Shown: positions 6,938 through 7,095 of the stretch, piece after piece
How positions within the stretch are numbered: position 1 is the first letter of the stretch
Layout of the letters: the number at the start of each line of letters is the position of its first letter
Notes under the pieces: generated by a model
What the model was told of the DNA's origin: nothing
The model's database searches: none
The model's input: only the letters and a program-made list of their open reading frames with translations
Assembly: GCA_028693975.1 (NCBI GenBank)
Contig: JAQUUF010000060.1
Coordinates: forward strand, 1-7,095
Direction of reading: 5' to 3'
DNA length: 7,095 nt
Source: Acidaminococcaceae bacterium
GTDB taxonomy: Bacteria; Bacillota; Negativicutes; Acidaminococcales; Acidaminococcaceae
Made by a program: the position numbers and the translations under genes

Positions 6938-6942
6938 AATCA

Positions 6943-7095
6943 CTACTGTTTCTTTTTTGTCCTTTTACCATTGAGCACCAAATCAACTATCTGCTCCTTG
7001 CTCCACAGGGGTGATTCCCAAACAAACAGACTATCTTTACGCTTCTTAAATATCCTAAAAGGTTCCACCGAGTTGTCATAAATATGACAGATATC
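6943..7095 (-). CDS. C-terminal end of a probable zeta-toxin-like P-loop kinase (runs off the right edge)
   Basis: Fifty codons are visible, open from the right edge to TAG at 6945-6943, with a second in-frame stop (TGA) directly after. The peptide starts DICHIYDNSVEPFRIFKKRK, continues DSLFVWESPLWSKEQIVDLV and ends in a lysine-rich tail. The pattern C-x-I-Y-D-N-S followed by a short strand and a W-S/T-...-I end is what I know from the C-termini of zeta-toxin-like ATPases (COG4185/PF06414), where the YDNS aspartate/asparagine lie in the last core strand. In that family, zeta proteins phosphorylate UDP-N-acetylhexosamines; many chromosomal relatives have unknown targets. The P-loop and catalytic residues lie outside the window, so the assignment rests on this short tail. 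Immediate terminator downstream confirms it as the end of its unit. Confidence 0.55.
   Translation of the reverse strand, partial: DICHIYDNSVEPFRIFKKRKDSLFVWESPLWSKEQIVDLVLNGKRTKKKQ

Noticed and set aside
6808..6942. Riboswitch or small RNA in the gap before the dehydrogenase
   Set aside because: The gap is fully used by the terminator, an extended -10 promoter and a ribosome binding site; the predicted leader of about 30 nt is too short for a riboswitch.
6689..6943. Minus-strand open frame of 84 codons starting in the terminator region and overlapping the dehydrogenase start
   Set aside because: It begins in the terminator, crosses the promoter and overlaps the dehydrogenase in another frame, with no ribosome binding site; composition is that of translated noncoding DNA.

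Overview
The window holds five or six protein genes, all on the minus strand, and reads from right to left as three transcription units. The organism is most likely a Firmicute-type bacterium of moderate GC: Shine-Dalgarno sites are strong (AAGGAGG, AAAGGTGG), -10 boxes are perfect TATAAT, and there are two clear Rho-independent terminators. A large two-membrane-segment hybrid sensor kinase with a substrate-binding-protein sensor domain and a TviB/WbpO-type UDP-sugar dehydrogenase would fit the Negativicutes. That placement is an inference, not something the sequence proves.

Right edge (7095 down to 6943): the last 50 codons of a gene whose C-terminus resembles zeta-toxin-like P-loop kinases, followed by a hairpin terminator (6897-6937). 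Next comes an extended -10 promoter (about 6850) and the second unit: a UDP-N-acetylhexosamine dehydrogenase (6807-5488), then after 24 nt a 1062-residue hybrid histidine kinase (5463-2275). The kinase has a signal/TM segment, a periplasmic ABC-substrate-binding-like sensor, a second TM, PAS-like regions, HisKA, HATPase and a receiver domain. This unit ends in a perfect 11-bp terminator hairpin (2227-2260).

Third unit: a sigma-A promoter (TTGTTT-17-TATAAT, 2223-2195) drives a DEAD-box RNA helicase (starting 2158). After a 3-nt gap comes gltX, glutamyl-tRNA synthetase (376 down to the left edge, truncated). The unit joins RNA remodelling to tRNA charging.

The point most worth checking is the helicase 3' end. 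The open frame runs to 380 and gives 592 residues, but the last 144 residues look like a separate small protein with its own strong ribosome binding site and ATG at 814. A different frame (917-741) encodes a lysine/arginine-rich tail typical of these helicases and ends at its own TAA. One extra base in the C4 run at 898-901 would join the helicase core to that tail (472 residues) and leave the 144-residue protein as an independent overlapping gene of unknown function. So the fused 592-residue protein may come from a one-base deletion, either a real mutation or a sequencing/assembly error.

I saw no tRNA, rRNA, CRISPR array, insertion sequence or riboswitch. No intergenic gap exceeds 150 bases.
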